Source of the DNA: Fragum whitleyi
Taxonomy: Eukaryota > Mollusca > Bivalvia > Cardiida > Cardiidae
NCBI GenBank assembly: GCA_948146395.1
Contig: OX411544.1
Location: 40,965,419 to 41,029,418 of the forward strand
Length of the DNA: 64,000 bases
Direction of reading: 5' to 3'
Positions 31,641 to 43,415 of this stretch are shown here, piece by piece. The notes beneath the pieces are model-generated. The model saw nothing but the letters and a program-made list of their open reading frames with translations, made no database searches and had not been told where the DNA came from. The first letter of the stretch is position 1. Each line of letters starts with the position of its first letter. A program made the translations under genes and the position numbers.

Positions 31641-32541
31641 ACACAGGGTATAACGTGCCACGCCGACACCAGAAGGTTCGTGGACACCTGGTCGATTTTT
31701 TCGATATGGAACTAAGGATGGGGCAAGTTTTTGACTGATTTGTAAACCAAAGTTATCATTTTCATTTCAATTTTTAGTATCACTGTCGAGATAAATAGTT
31801 CTTCTTTTAGGAAATAAAAGGGGAGGGTAACAACTAAGCAAAATGAGCGAGTTCTAGCCCTAGGAGTGAGTGACTTTGCTCGTTTTTTAGGTTTGTCATT
31901 AATTTTTTTGTCAAACAACCTGACTATTCTTCATTGTTTGTGTTTGTCTAAGAGCATTTATGTATCCTCTACACAAATTTCAAATTTCTCTGCAAAAGAT
32001 CCACATAAAGCGAAGATATTCGTACTTTTATTGGCCTGGGTAGCGAAAAATATGATAACTAGACACCCCCTGAATTTTTTTCGATTGGAAATCGACACCA
32101 GAATTTGTGATAGGGGGTGTCTAGTTATCATATTTTCCGCTACCCAGGCCAATAAAAGTACGAATATCTTCGCTTTATGCGGATCTTTCGCCGAGAAATT
32201 TGGTATGCGTGTAGAGGATACATAAATGCTCTTAGACAATCACAAGCAATTAAGATTAGTCAGGTTGTTTGACAAAAAATTAATGACAAACCTAAAGAAC
32301 AAGCAAAGTCACTCACTCCTAGGGCTAGAACTCGCTCATTTGGCTTAGTTTTTACCCTCTACTTTTATTTCCTTAAAGAAGAACCATTTATCTCGACAGT
32401 GATACTAAAAATTGAAATGAAAATGATTATTTTGGTTTATAAATCAGTCAAAAAGTTGCTCCACCGTTAGTTCCGTATCGAAAAAATCGATCAGGTGTCC
32501 ACGAACCTTCTGGTGTCGGCGTGGCACGTTATACCCTGTGT
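31641..32541. mobile_element. Giant foldback element (arms about 430 bp)
   Basis: Left end ACACAGGGTATAACGTGCCA mirrors the right end TGGCACGTTATACCCTGTGT. The arms run to about 32069 and from 32114, with a loop of about 44 bp. Flanks are TTA on both sides, compatible with a 3-bp TTA duplication (PIF/Harbinger-like) or, shifted, TTAA. The open frames on both strands are reflections of the same arm and not genes. Confidence 0.85.
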
Positions 32542-33445
32542 TTAAAAAGAAGTGAGATTTTATATCGTTTCAACCCTGTCGTCTTTTCTTTTTTTTATGT
32601 CAATGTGAATTGTGGAGTACAGAACGGCTTAGTTCGAGCAAACTTGTCGATGTCATTCTTACTGCTGTAAACCATGTAGGTAAATATTTTATTATCAGAA
32701 TCATTGATTTATCCGCTAAATCTTGTCTTGATAAACATGCAGACAAATTATTCAAGAATTTTCTCCTCCTTTTAATGAGTAATTGAATGTAAGCATGACT
32801 CCAAAAGAATATTCACATTTTTTTTTTACACATATATACTCGATTACAAGTTAAGGGTCTCTCGGAACATTTTATCAGACACGGTTATTACGTCACTGTC
32901 TGGTATTGAATGTAGTCTCCGCCCATTATTACCTAAAGACACGTAGCTCACTTATTCGAGCAGATCATCAGGTTATGGTATATATTTTTTTGAATTTCAA
33001 ACGAAATAGCGGCTTTTCATTGGAGGAAAAAATAGGGCGATCGGTAATAATGCTTAAATGACACAAAATGCGGAAATAGTAGGATTGGTTCTTAAAAGCG
33101 CGTCATTTCGCACGAGATTGCATGGCAACGTCGATTATGACGTCATATGTATAATGTCTTGCTTAGACGAGAGAGGCACACTTTCGGTCGTAATTTCTTT
33201 TCAACGCGAATTTTCCCAGACATACAAACTAGCTGTAGATCTAGATGGAAAGCTCCTCTACACGATTCTGTAACTTTTATCAAACTTTATCGTTTAGATT
33301 TTTCCTCCCTCAAATCGCGGCTATATCCGGCAAAATCGTATGTTTTATCGGTGTAGAACATTCCGTTCCGAAGGAATCGAACAAAGTTCAATTCATTCTT
33401 CTCTTCATTCCTCTACGAATTGCCTTCATCCTCAAATATCCATTT

Positions 33446-34576
33446 TAGCTCACCCGAGCACAATGTGCTCAAGGGGAGCTTTTGTGACCATTGATCGTCC
33501 GTCGTTTGCCCGCGGTGCGTCATGTGTCGTCTGTTGTCCGTCGTCAACAATCTTAGTGTTTACACCCTAGAGAGAACAAAAATAGCCCAATATTCATGAA
33601 ACTTAGTCAGAATGTTGGCCAAGTCACAAGGATGAACCCTATTGAAAATGGGAAGGATCCGTGCCATATCACGGGAAAGGGGTGCCTTATAGACAATTTT
33701 CTCGTTTACACTCTAGATCGAGGCCACAAATATGGTCCGATCTTCATGAAACTTGTTCAGAATGTTTGTCAGGTCACAAAGATGTACCCAAGTGAAAATG
33801 GGAAGGATTTGTGCCATATCACGGGAAAAGGAGTCTCAGTGAAAATGGCCAAATCTAGATCCAAATGAAAGTTGGTCAGATTGTTCATAGAGTCCGGCAT
33901 AGAGTAAACGAGGCCCGTCCATGCAGAGCATAAGCTCATTGAGCTTCTTTGGCCCTTTTCTTGGTGTTTTCCCCTGATTTTTGTGTTCCAGTTCCTCATT
34001 CCGTATGTCCATTGTCTAGCATCATCAGTGTGACACACTGATAACTCATGTTTCAGTTTAGCGGAACTGACATTATTTACACTTGCTTATTTCATGTATT
34101 ACGCACTAAATGTTAACATTGAGTCACAAGGATGAACCCTATTGAAAATGGGAAGGATCAGTGCCATATCAAGGGAAAAGGGGCCTAAATGACAATTTTT
34201 TGTTTGCGCTCTCGAAGCCACGAATATAATTCAATTTTCATGAAAACATTGTCAGAATAATGGCTAAGTCACAAGGATGAACCCTATTGAAAATTGGAAA
34301 GATCCATGCCATATCAAGGGAAAAGGGGCCTTAAAGACAATTTTTTTTGTTTACACTCTAGAGGCCACAAATATGGCCCAAACTTGGTAAGAATGTGGAC
34401 AAGGTCACATGAAACCTTTTTAGTAAAGGCTAGAAATTTATGCAGGGGTCATAGGAATATAATGTCTCTCTATGAAAAATTTATTGGTCATTTAATGATC
34501 TTTCAAGCATTTAATTTTGCTAAGAGAGAATTCAAAGAGACGAAGGTGAGCGATTTGTACCATCATGGTCCTCTTG
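33446..34576 (-). mobile_element. Helitron-like element, 'GGACCATGATGGTCC' family
   Basis: In minus orientation it starts CAAGAGGACCATGATGGTAC at the right and ends at the left with the TGAGCACATTGTGCTC hairpin and GGGTGAGCTAAAA. The core monomers (gaaaatgggaaggatccgtg, 'caagggaaaaggggcctta') match those at 88-1170. Confidence 0.7.
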
Positions 34577-35242
34577 ATTTAATATTGTTTTAGCAGTGTA
34601 CTCCATTTTAGTGTTGTATGGGACCCGCGTTATTGTTTGCCTCCAACAAGCCGCCAAGAGTTTAATTCTTAGGCCCGCATATAATCAGAACCTGAGCAAA
34701 TATCAAATTTGGGCATAGGTTGGTCCATTGAATGATAAAAACTGCCACTAGAGGACCTACAGAGGCCTCGCGTGAGGCTATTTTTCTTGTGCATAAGGGA
34801 TATATTTGACGGATAGTTGAGTGCGAAAAAAGTTTCCACTCCTTAATTTTTTATATAGAATAGAACTATGTGCAGCCCGGGTAATTTCTTAGAAACTCGG
34901 TGAAAATCTGTCATTATTCATTTATCCGACTCCCATATCATCTTCACGAGTGTAGTGTGTAACGTATATGTAAACTTGCGCTTGCCATAGTGCTTCACGA
35001 TCGCAAGGTCGTAATCTAAAAGTACACTTATTTTTCAGTTCAAAATAAATTTATATGCATTGGCCGAAACTCCGTCTCGTCAATTTCGACTAGATCTCCT
35101 TGCGACCATCAGGTTTTAGATCAGTGTATTTCCTTTTATTTTTAGTCGCTATTCTCTTCCGTAGCACATGCCCATATGAGCGACGTCCCCAGAAGAAGGC
35201 TAGTGTTACGGTGGATACACTGCTGAAATCCACCACGAATCC

Positions 35243-35784
35243 TTAAAACTGCTCTTTCACAGTTTTTCATGGGAAAAAATACAAAACTTGTTCTTAGATT
35301 CGAAAATGTGTGTATTTTTAGACGATTAAGATTGGCCGAAGGGCATTGGCACTAAAAACAACATATTTCAATAACTGTGTAACTTATTTTTTCGAAGTGG
35401 CAAGATCAGAAAGGGGTCGAGTCTATGAATTACAAAATTGTTATTTTCTGTGAATAATCTTTCATTTTTGCTCGTGATGATTTGAAGTTTCCAGCTGTCA
35501 AATACTTTTACTTTTATATTTGATTGAATGAGAAAAACATGCGGAATTTAGAGGCGTAGACAGTTGGCTCGAAATTAAAGAATAATTTTAAGGCGTTAGT
35601 AGATGCTTTATTTTTTCAGATTGATTTTCGCTTAATTCAGGAATATCAGTCTTTCTTTACATGCATTACCAGATTGAATCTTAATATTTTAAAGGCTCCA
35701 ACATGATGAGGTAGTTACTGCCAATTGATTTCCCGAAAATTTTCAAAAATCACATTTTCCTGATCTGTGAAAGAACAGCTTTAA
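35243..35784. mobile_element. TTAA-flanked MITE
   Basis: Ends TTAAAACTGCTCTTTCACAG and CTGTGAAAGAACAGCTTTAA are inverted repeats with two mismatches. No coding sequence. The TTAA target suggests piggyBac-type mobilisation. Confidence 0.65.
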
Positions 35785-35907
35785 TGTGCTCGGTGTAAAC
35801 ACGGACCCTAAATATACATTGAGATTCCCTGGTGTAAATAAGAAAATTCTAGAGCGCCAAGTATGAAAGGCTGCTAAATTGTGTCTCTTACAAATCTTGG
35901 ATTTTAA

Positions 35908-36555
35908 GTGATTTCTATGCTATGGATTGACTTCATTTTTGTTCTAAAATTAAATAAACATGTGTTGAATATGAATCTAGCATCAGTTTTTGGAATCTAT
36001 ATTGCATTTGTGGAGTATCTGTGTCTAAAACAATTGGATTTTAACAAAGGGGATTATCCTAATTTGGTGAACACCTTCTCACTGTACACATTGGATTACC
36101 CTAGGGTCAATATCAAAACATACAGTACAAGTGAACTGATTAAATATAGATTGATACCTAGACAATGGATTTTAACTGATCAGCATTTATTAGCAAGATT
36201 AAAAGGTCTTGGTATAATAAACTTTAGAAGTCATAGAGCTGGAAATACAATACACAAAGATAAAAAATCACAAAAGAAACAGCTTAGTGTTAATGTTTTA
36301 AATCTAGTCTACCCCAAAAGACAAAACACTCTCAGCAACTTCGAGCAAAATGTGACATGTCTAACTTTAAATTGTCATTCAGTGGTCAATAAAGATGTAC
36401 TGCTTCGTGATGAGAACATTGACTTTGCACTTTTAACGGAAACGTGGTATTCAGATGATAAACAGTCCAAGTTTGAACAATCAGACTTAATCAAAATGGT
36501 TACATACTCAGTGTCGCAATTCGGAAAAATCAAATTGGTGGTGGCATTGCGTTGA
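35908..36555 (+). pseudogene. LINE N-terminal region and first part of endonuclease
   Basis: 215 codons. The last third holds endonuclease motifs TCLTLNCHSV (active-site Asn region) and ALLTETW (catalytic Glu). A frameshift near 36530 moves the following 'IGGGIALTC' block into another frame. Confidence 0.8.
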
Positions 36556-37607
36556 CTTGTCAAAGTACCGTAAATGTGCGGAAAAGGGAATCTGGCACGA
36601 CCAATAGTTTCGAGTATGGAGTATGGCAGATGATCTTTAAAAACATTACCATCAATTGTGTAGGCATTTATAGACCCCTTCGTTGGCGACACCTACGCAA
36701 TTTGTTAAGGGATATTTCGAATTCATGGAAGATATTGTGTCGAAATATCGAAATCTCTTGATCATTGGGGATTTCTATTTCCATATCAATGACAGCACCA
36801 GTGCAATAGCCGAATTCAAAAACTGTTTATGTGCTATGGGATTGGAACAGCATGTACATTTTCCTATGAACCTGTCTCGACCTTTTGATCACAGAGGTTG
36901 AAAACGGTGTTGAACTGATCTCATGTGAACCTTGCCCTTTTCTCTCTGATCATCGAGTAGTGAAAGTCATAACAAAAGTTACGAAAGAAAATATCACCAG
37001 CAAACCCATCACCTACAGGAACTTTAAGGACATTGACTGCTCAGATTTTGCAAAAGATATTGCTGACATGAAAGTTGAAAGTGGTTCAGCTATCGAGTAC
37101 ATGGAACTATTTGAATCTGAAATGAAAAGTATTTTGAATAAACATGCACCAGAAATTGAAAAGACAGTGATTTGTCGAAATCCCAAACCATGGTTTAATG
37201 AGAGCATAAGACAGTTGAAGAGCTTCTTGCGTAAATCCGAACGTAACTGGAGAAAGTACAGGAATCCAAATGACTATGAAATTTACAAAACGGCATTGAA
37301 CAAATATCATTATGAAGTAAAACTCGAGAAAGAAAACAAACTCAGCCAGAAAGTGCTTGAATTCAAAGGAAATTCCAAGAAACTGTACAATTTTGTGACG
37401 GACCTAACTGGTGGCAAGGCCGAAAATCCAATGCCGACTATCGAAAACGAAGACTGTTTAGCAGATAAATTCGCAGATTTCTTCATGAATAAAATTGACA
37501 AAATACGTGACAGTTTGAAACATCATGAAAACTATAAACCAGCATCTAGGAATGTTCCTAAATTAGAAGAATTTGGCGTTTTAAGTGAAGATTATGGGAA
37601 AAACTGA
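36556..37607 (+). pseudogene. LINE endonuclease C-terminal half and linker
   Basis: Split over three frames. Recognisable are 'GIYRP', GDFYFHI (family GDFN-H), LDLLITE and LSDHRVV (the SDH motif near 36945). A small deletion near 36875 shifts the frame before LDLLITE. From 36885 a 240-codon open segment carries a Lys-rich linker with PKPWFNESI, the usual bridge to the reverse transcriptase. Confidence 0.8.
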
Positions 37608-37615
37608 TAAATTCA

Positions 37616-38534
37616 ATGCAAACAAAATCCAATGAAATAGACGTTTTGCCAACAAAAGTGTTAAAGTCATTTGTAAACGAGCTTCTTCCAACCATTACGG
37701 CACTAGTGAATCTATCTTTGACTCAAGGTGTCTTTCCTCCGAATTGGAAAGTGGCAATAGTTAGACCTCTGTTGAAAAAGCTTGGACTAGAACTTATATT
37801 TGCCAACTATAGACCAGAAAGCAATTTACCATTTCTGTCAAAATTAATTGAAAATGCGGCATTATTTCATCTAAACAAACATGCAAATGATCACGTTCTT
37901 CTTCCAAAGAACCAATCAGCTTATCGACAACATCATTCATGTGAATCGGCGTTACTTCGACTTGTTAATGACATACTTTCTGGCATGGAACATGGAAGTA
38001 ACCGCCTTAATTGCGTTGGACTTAAGTGCAGCGTTTGATACTGTCGATCACGACATTCTTCTCGACGTTCTAAATCATCAATTTGGCATATGTGGAGTTG
38101 CACTTGAGTGGTTGGACTCGTACCTGCGACCTCGGAGTTGTCGTGTAAGTGTGAACGGTATGGTGTCTTCGCCACGCGAGTTAACGTGCAGTGTCCCCCC
38201 CTCCCAAGGAAGCTGTCTAGGGCCCTGGCTCTATCGTGCTTACGCAGGGACCATATTTGACATTGTTCCAACCACCATTTCAGTGTATGGCTTTGCGGAC
38301 GTTCATACAGCCAGCAAGCGTTTCAAACCGACACTAGAGGCGGAATCCATTGCGGAGCTAGAAGATTTTGCTTTACAAGCCAATGAGTGGATGAATAGTA
38401 ATAAGTTGAAGATGAATTCATCAAAAACTGAACACATAACGTTTGGAAGTGCTCCGCAATTGAAGAAATTATCTGTAAATAAATCGACATTTGTGATGAC
38501 AAGATCAAGCGAGAGAGAACCATCCGGTGTCTAG
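37616..38534 (+). pseudogene. LINE reverse transcriptase, catalytic box mutated
   Basis: Starts with the fingers region (LPTKVLKSF, FPPNWKVAIVRPLLKK, NYRPESNLPFLSKLIE). A frameshift near 38000 leads to motif A, LSAAFDTVDHDILL. Motif B reads SVPPSQGSCLGP (family SVPQGS-LGP) with extra residues. Motif C reads YGFADVHT where active elements have FADD, so the second catalytic aspartate is Val. Another frame break follows at about 38530. Confidence 0.85.
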
Positions 38535-38539
38535 GAGCA

Positions 38540-39125
38540 TATCTAGATGAAAATTTGACATTTAAAGAACACATAAGAATCAAATGTAGAACAGCCATGT
38601 TGAACTTTTTCGCATCAAAAGTATACGCAAATATCTCACACGAGATGCAACAAAAACTCTAGTGATTTCCCATCTCGACTATTGCAACGTTATTCTGTTT
38701 GGAATTTCTGACTGTGATGTAGCAAAACTACAGCGCATCCAAAACATGTGTGCCAAATTAGTGTTAAAACGCAGGAAAAGGGACAGTTCTAAGCAAGCAC
38801 TTAATGAGTTGCACTGGCTGCCCATCAAGGCCAGAAGGTCCTTACATACATGTACAATTGTCACGTTGGAAACGCACCTGCATATTTGACCGAATTGTTA
38901 AAACCAAAAGACCAGAAGCGATGTACAAGATCATCACCAGCAACAATAGACAGTTACGAAGTGCCCTTCAACTATAGAAAATCTTTCAGCGACAGAAGTT
39001 TTAGTGTTATAGGTCCTAAACTATGGAATGAACTTCCATTGAATATCAGACAGAGTTCTTCAGTTGAGAGATTTAAGAAAGACTTGAAAACCCATTATTT
39101 CATGGACTATTACAACTTATTTTAA
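38540..39125 (+). pseudogene. LINE C-terminal domain
   Basis: Includes 'LGAYLDENLTFKEHI', SHLDYCNVILFG, KLQRIQNMCAKLVLKR and LHWLPIKARR. After a frameshift near 38850 it continues with FNYRKSFSDRSFSVIGPKLW, NELPLNIRQSSS and FKKDLKTHYF, then a stop at 39125. This ending is characteristic of CR1/L2-type elements. Confidence 0.85.
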
Positions 39126-39380
39126 CTACAAGTACAAACTGTGATCAATTTATGTGAATATAACTACCTGTTTTAATTATTTTTAGTACCTAGTAACTTG
39201 AGTCTTAAGTTGGTGCATATTTTATTCCTATTTAACAAAAAATCTATTTATATATGTCTTTTTTTATTTTCATAATTGCCCATATTTGTTGTTTTATTAT
39301 TAATGTAAAACGCCATTGAATATGTTTTTAATGTAGAAATAGGCGTTAAAGTAAATAAAAAAGTTTTAGTTTCAGTTTCA

Positions 39381-39994
39381 GGACCATGATGGTCCTTTAT
39401 CGCTCACCTTCATTTCTTGGTCATAATTGATAGTTATCAAATTTTCCAGCAAAAGTCATAATTGCAAAGTTATGATTTGTTAGAGGGTAAATTGTTATAA
39501 AGGCCCCTTTTCCATGATATGGCATGGATCCTTCCCATTTTCAATAGGGTTCATCCTAGTGGCCTGACAAATATTCTGACCAAGTTTTATAAAGATGTGA
39601 CCATATTTGTAGCCTCTAGAGTATAAACAAGAAAATTGTCATGAAGGCCCCTTTTCCTGTGATAGGGCATGGATCCTTCCCATTTTCAAAAGGGTTCATC
39701 CTTGTGACTTGACAAACTTTTTGACCAAGTTTCCTGATGATTTGACCATATTATGTGGCCTCTATAGACTACACAAGTAAATGGTCATAAAGACCCCTTT
39801 TCCTGTGATATGACACGGATCCTTCCCATTTTTAATTGGGTTAATCCTTGTGACCTGGAGTACATTCTGACAAAGTTTCATGATGATTCATCCATATTTG
39901 TGGCAACACTTAAATTGTTTGCGTCTGACGACGGACGACGGACATCCAATGATCACAAAAGCTCACATTGAGCACGATGCGCTCAGGTGAGCTA
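39381..39994 (+). mobile_element. Helitron-like element lacking its first bases, joined to the LINE 3' end
   Basis: Begins GGACCATGATGGTCCTTTAT without the usual CAAGA, directly after the LINE's TTTCAGTTTCA tail. Three core monomers and a GACGACGGACGACGG tract follow, then 'ctcacattgagcacgatgc' and CAGGTGAGCTA. Confidence 0.7.
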
Positions 39995-40011
39995 TAAACC
40001 GTCCTACGGGA

Positions 40012-40137
40012 CCTCAGTTTAACGTCTCGTCAGAAAGTCAATCAGTTTGTTAGTGTGCCAGCCTGGGAATCGAACCCACACGGTCAAACATCAATGATTT
40101 TCAAGTCTGTGGCTCTACCAACTGAGTTAATCGGGCT
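40012..40137 (-). mobile_element. tRNA-derived SINE (short)
   Basis: The minus strand begins like a tRNA (GCCCGATTAACTCAGTTGGT; A box) with a B box GGGTTCGATTCCC. The acceptor stem does not pair, and a non-tRNA tail (gacgttaaactgaggtcccg) follows, so it is a SINE head, not a tRNA gene. Confidence 0.6.
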
Positions 40138-40598
40138 GAAACCATTTCATAATTTTTTAGGCGGCCCTTTTATTCTTCACAAATAGGGGTGTCTCTGGCC
40201 AACTTAACGGGACACCAATTCCCAGCCCTAGATACCATGAACGATTTCCGTGTGCATATTCTGTCTGTCTAAATATGCCAAATACCGCTCATATTGGCCG
40301 CGGCAAGGACGCAATAAGTTTTATTAACCCTTGTCATGCTGAATAAATTTTGGCTAAAAATTTTCATCAAAACCAAGGGGTAAAAAGCACTGAAAGTACC
40401 ATCTGCAGGTCAATTTTTATTTGGAAAACTAAATCTATTGAAAATTCTGGTTTGAAAGTGAGAAACAGGTGGTGTAGACTAACATCAGACTGCACATATG
40501 TCTATAGCTCCTGACAAAGCAGGAATATTCCGGGTTCAGCATGACAAGAGTTAAACTTATGTAGCAAATGATTATTGTGAACCTGTGCGAAATTGATA

Positions 40599-40742
40599 GT
40601 GACCAGTCACGTGAAAAAGACATCCTGGGGTCTCCGTAAAAAGAATATTTGAAAAAAAAGATTAGTTCCCGTAGTCCCGAGCTCGCGTTTAAAAATTCTT
40701 TCGCGGGAAAGTAGATTGTCCCTTTTCGCGAGACGGGTCATT
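40599..40742. mobile_element. TA-type 'GTGACC' MITE, internally deleted
   Basis: Ends 'gtgaccagtcacgtgaaaaa' and 'cccttttcgcgagacgggtc'; matches the family at 14724-14987 at shorter length. Confidence 0.6.
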
Positions 40743-41005
40743 AATAAATCCTATTTTGAAGAAGTGTCAGATTGGCCCTAAACAGCTAATCTGAATCATT
40801 TTATTTGTCCAGTGGAGTAACATTCTGGCAAAGTTTCATTCAAATTTGCCTAGAGGTTGAGGACCGATGATGCAATTTCAAGAGTTCAAAGTGAATTAGA
40901 CCGAGTCCTACTGTGGTGTTATTTTTTTATGGCCCAATCAGAATTTCTCAAATATCTTTGACAAGGGTCACAAAAGGAAAATTCTGTCAGATTTTCATCG
41001 GAAAT

Positions 41006-41146
41006 AGTTTTAATTTCTTCTTTTTCCACACAATTTTCTACCCTACAGAATGGTTATTTTTCAAATTAAATCCACTTTAAATTTTCGTCTGCAAAACCTT
41101 TGAATTTGGACAGTTCCTAAATTTTGTAAAGCAGGAAAGTGTTAAA
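41006..41146. mobile_element. piggyBac-like MITE, right half
   Basis: From 'aatttcttctttttccacac' to 'gtaaagcaggaaagtgttaa'; matches the right half of 4708-5084. Confidence 0.6.
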
Positions 41147-41193
41147 GCTGAGCCGTGATTGTCTCGATGTTTTGATCATTCACCAAAGACATA

Positions 41194-41430
41194 TTTTAGC
41201 CACATGAGCACACCGTGCTCAAGGTCTGCTTTTGTGAGCACCTTTTTCTGTTGTGTGTCGGCCGTCGTTCGTCAGCAGTCGTATTTTTAAAAAATCTTGT
41301 CCCCAGTAACCATTTGACGTATTTCAACCAAACTTGGATGAAATGTTCCTTGGGTGACCCTTCTCAAACTTGTTCGTGGAAGTTTGATTGACCCAAAATA
41401 TGGGCTTAGGTGTCAGAGCGGGGATTATCA
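41194..41430 (-). mobile_element. Helitron-like element, 3' end fragment
   Basis: The minus-strand end has the GAGCACGGTGTGCTCATGTG hairpin and GGCTAAAA. The core differs from that of 33446-34576 (ccttgggtgacccttctcaa). Confidence 0.55.
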
Positions 41431-41545
41431 TGCTTCCCGAAAGGAGAGCATATAGCCGCCGCTTCGTCTGTCCGTCCGTCGTCCGTCCACCCGTCCGTCT
41501 CCACCTATTTCCGAATTCGCTTGTTGACCTTAGACTAACACACCA
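41424..41545 (-). mobile_element. Helitron-like element, 3' end fragment of the 'GCTCTCC' family
   Basis: 'cttcccgaaaggagagcata' followed by 'gtccgtccgtcgtccgtcc'. This is the reverse of the end seen at about 60230-60261. Confidence 0.5.
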
Positions 41546-41549
41546 TGTC

Positions 41550-41777
41550 TAGTTTTAGTACTAAACGAGCCTTTGCGTAAAGTTTCTAACAATTTCACTT
41601 GTGCGCGAATCACAACCGCATAATGCAGGATGAACATTCACTGACTGCCTGGGGGTCAAGACCTTGCTTGACAGTATATACCGATTTGCGTTGGAAATGA
41701 CGTCTGCTGACCTCGGGGATTGAGCCCGGGACCCCTGAAAGAAAATACCTTTCAACTGGCTTCACTAGATGGCCCTC
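41550..41777 (-). mobile_element. Degenerate tRNA-derived SINE
   Basis: The minus strand from 41775 reads 'gggccatctagtgaagccag', with a weak B box 'cgggctcaatccccgaggtc'. A family assignment is not possible. Confidence 0.4.
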
Positions 41778-41791
41778 AATTTAAAGAATAT

Positions 41792-42020
41792 ATGAGCTTG
41801 TACGAGACATTTCCAACAATTTGAATGCAAACATTGGGTAGCGTAAACAGCCACATACAGTAAGTATAAAGTACCTGATGGTCTACGGATACTAAGGGAC
41901 CTTTATTATCTACTAGGCGCATATAGAAGACTCTAGTCAGACTGTGCGAATGCACAGGCTAGTCAGTCTTTGCTTAGCGCATAATTGAAATTGTTGGAAA
42001 TTTCACGCACAGGCTCATAT
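41792..42020. mobile_element. TA-type MITE with central hairpin
   Basis: TA-flanked ends 'tgagcttgtacgagacattt' and 'aaatttcacgcacaggctca'. The central hairpin is 'agactctagtcagactgtgc' with its complement around 'gaat'. Confidence 0.7.
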
Positions 42021-42753
42021 GTAAGTATACATGACATTCGGAACATTCCTCGGTAATTTCTGTGAACTGTTACAAACAACATACCTCGGGGAGAGGGAGT
42101 TAAGGTCATTCGAATCGGCGTTCGGGCTTTTCCGTAAACTTTAAAGTACTAAGGACGCAATTTTTGTTATTATAGATATTTTATAGGTTATTCGGTTTCA
42201 GGTGGTAGCTTAATCAATACGCCTGAAAAAACCAAATACCTTAAAATTCTTTCCAATCGACTGTCGAAATCTTTTTGGCATCTTATTATTGAAAATCAAA
42301 ACGCAGTAAGACACATAAACTGCCAAGTTTTAACCTTTGTTTTTCGCAACGACACCTTCAGTTATGGTTGTGACGTGGTATAAACAAACGTGCGACATGA
42401 CGCCGAGCCCTAATTATTCCCGAGGTATATTCCGTAGAATCACTGGAGGTTCCCGATGGAGGCAAGGTGTCTGAAATCACTAAGTTGTCGTAACCAAAGG
42501 GTGTCTCAGTCTTTAACCCCTTTCCCGAATTTTTTTCGCAAGAATGTCCTTGATAGGTGACCTTGACCTTCTCTAATGACCTTGACATCAGCAGATGGAT
42601 ATATTTGAGATCTATCACAAGGTCAAACTCTCAAAAGGCCTAGAGTTTTTGGCAATGCTTGATCATGTGAAAAAAATTCTTCGCAAGAGCACCGTCTACG
42701 GAATGCCGACGCTAGGCTGCAGGTACTGGACAATGCATAAAATCCAAGTCGAA

Positions 42754-43415
42754 CAAGAGCCATGTCAGCTATGGCCATCCCCCGCCACGAAAGCTTGATA
42801 GTAAAACTGAAGCCTAATAAATAAAAGATTCTTTTGAACTTTAAGAAATTTGCCCCCTACAAAACCAAAGTGTCAAAAATAACAAACGGCAATAACTCCA
42901 AAATTATTCAAGCAAGAGTTGTAGCTATTATGCATTGCACTTTTCCTCCATGAGTTCTATTCACCCATAAAGTTTCAAGATAGCTGTTATACTTTAGGAG
43001 ATTTGCTTCGAACAAAATCCAAGTATCAAAAGTAACAAAGGGCAATAACTCTAATATTATGCAAGCTAGATTGATTGAATGGAGTTTAACGCCGCTTTCA
43101 ACATTATTTCAGTTATATCGCGGCGGCTGGAGCACCTAACAATGGATTCCTGGTATTTCTCTCACCAGTACAACCACCACATTCTTTCCTAGCCTCCAGC
43201 CGCTATCTCACATAGGTCTACGATTATCAACCCATTGGTGAGAGACAAATAGTCGGAAAGAATGAGTGCCGCCGTCGGGGATCGAACCCGTGACCTCTAG
43301 ATTGACAGTCCGACGCGCTACCAACTGCGCTATGACGGCGGCTATGCAAGCTAGAGTTGTAGTTCTTGTGCACTACAGTTCTCCTCCATGAGATCTATCC
43401 AACTATGAAGTTTCA
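42754..43415 (+). mobile_element. Helitron-like 'GCCATGTCAGCTATGGC' element, truncated, with a SINE inside
   Basis: Starts CAAGAGCCATGTCAGCTATG, then gccatcccccgcc. Monomers (aaagggcaataactccaaaa, 'tcctccatgagttctattca') are interrupted by the SINE at 43071-43342 and then cut near 43415 by sequence of another family. Confidence 0.6.
43071..43342 (-). mobile_element. tRNA-derived SINE with 13-bp target duplication
   Basis: The target duplication TATGCAAGCTAGA (43058-43070 and 43343-43355) brackets the element. On the minus strand the head is tRNA-like (GCCGTCATAGCGCAGTTGGT; GGGTTCGATCCCC). A conserved core (accaggaatccattgttagg) and the tail 'gaaagcggcgttaaactcca' follow. The exact duplication indicates fairly recent insertion. 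Confidence 0.85.

Larger units (their letters stand above)
35900..39388 (+). mobile_element. CR1/L2-like non-LTR retrotransposon (LINE), decayed
   Basis: A nearly full-length but broken LINE. In order it has an N-terminal region, an AP-type endonuclease, reverse transcriptase, and the C-terminal block typical of CR1/L2-group elements (SHLDYCN, LHWLPI, GPKLWNELP). The 3' end is a short TTTCAG-type repeat rather than a long poly(A), also typical of that group. At least four frame breaks separate the open segments, and the RT catalytic box is mutated, so it cannot move on its own. Confidence 0.88.

Noticed and set aside
31866..32239. Overlapping open frames on both strands (119 and 93 codons)
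   Set aside because: They are mirror images produced by the two arms of the foldback element; no protein family resemblance.
36375..38598. Several minus-strand frames of 60-112 codons
   Set aside because: Antisense shadows of the LINE, whose motifs are on the plus strand.
40053..40137. Possible tRNA gene on the minus strand
   Set aside because: A and B boxes are present but the acceptor stem does not pair and a SINE-type tail follows. The same holds for the tRNA-like heads at about 43270-43342 and 51940-52012.
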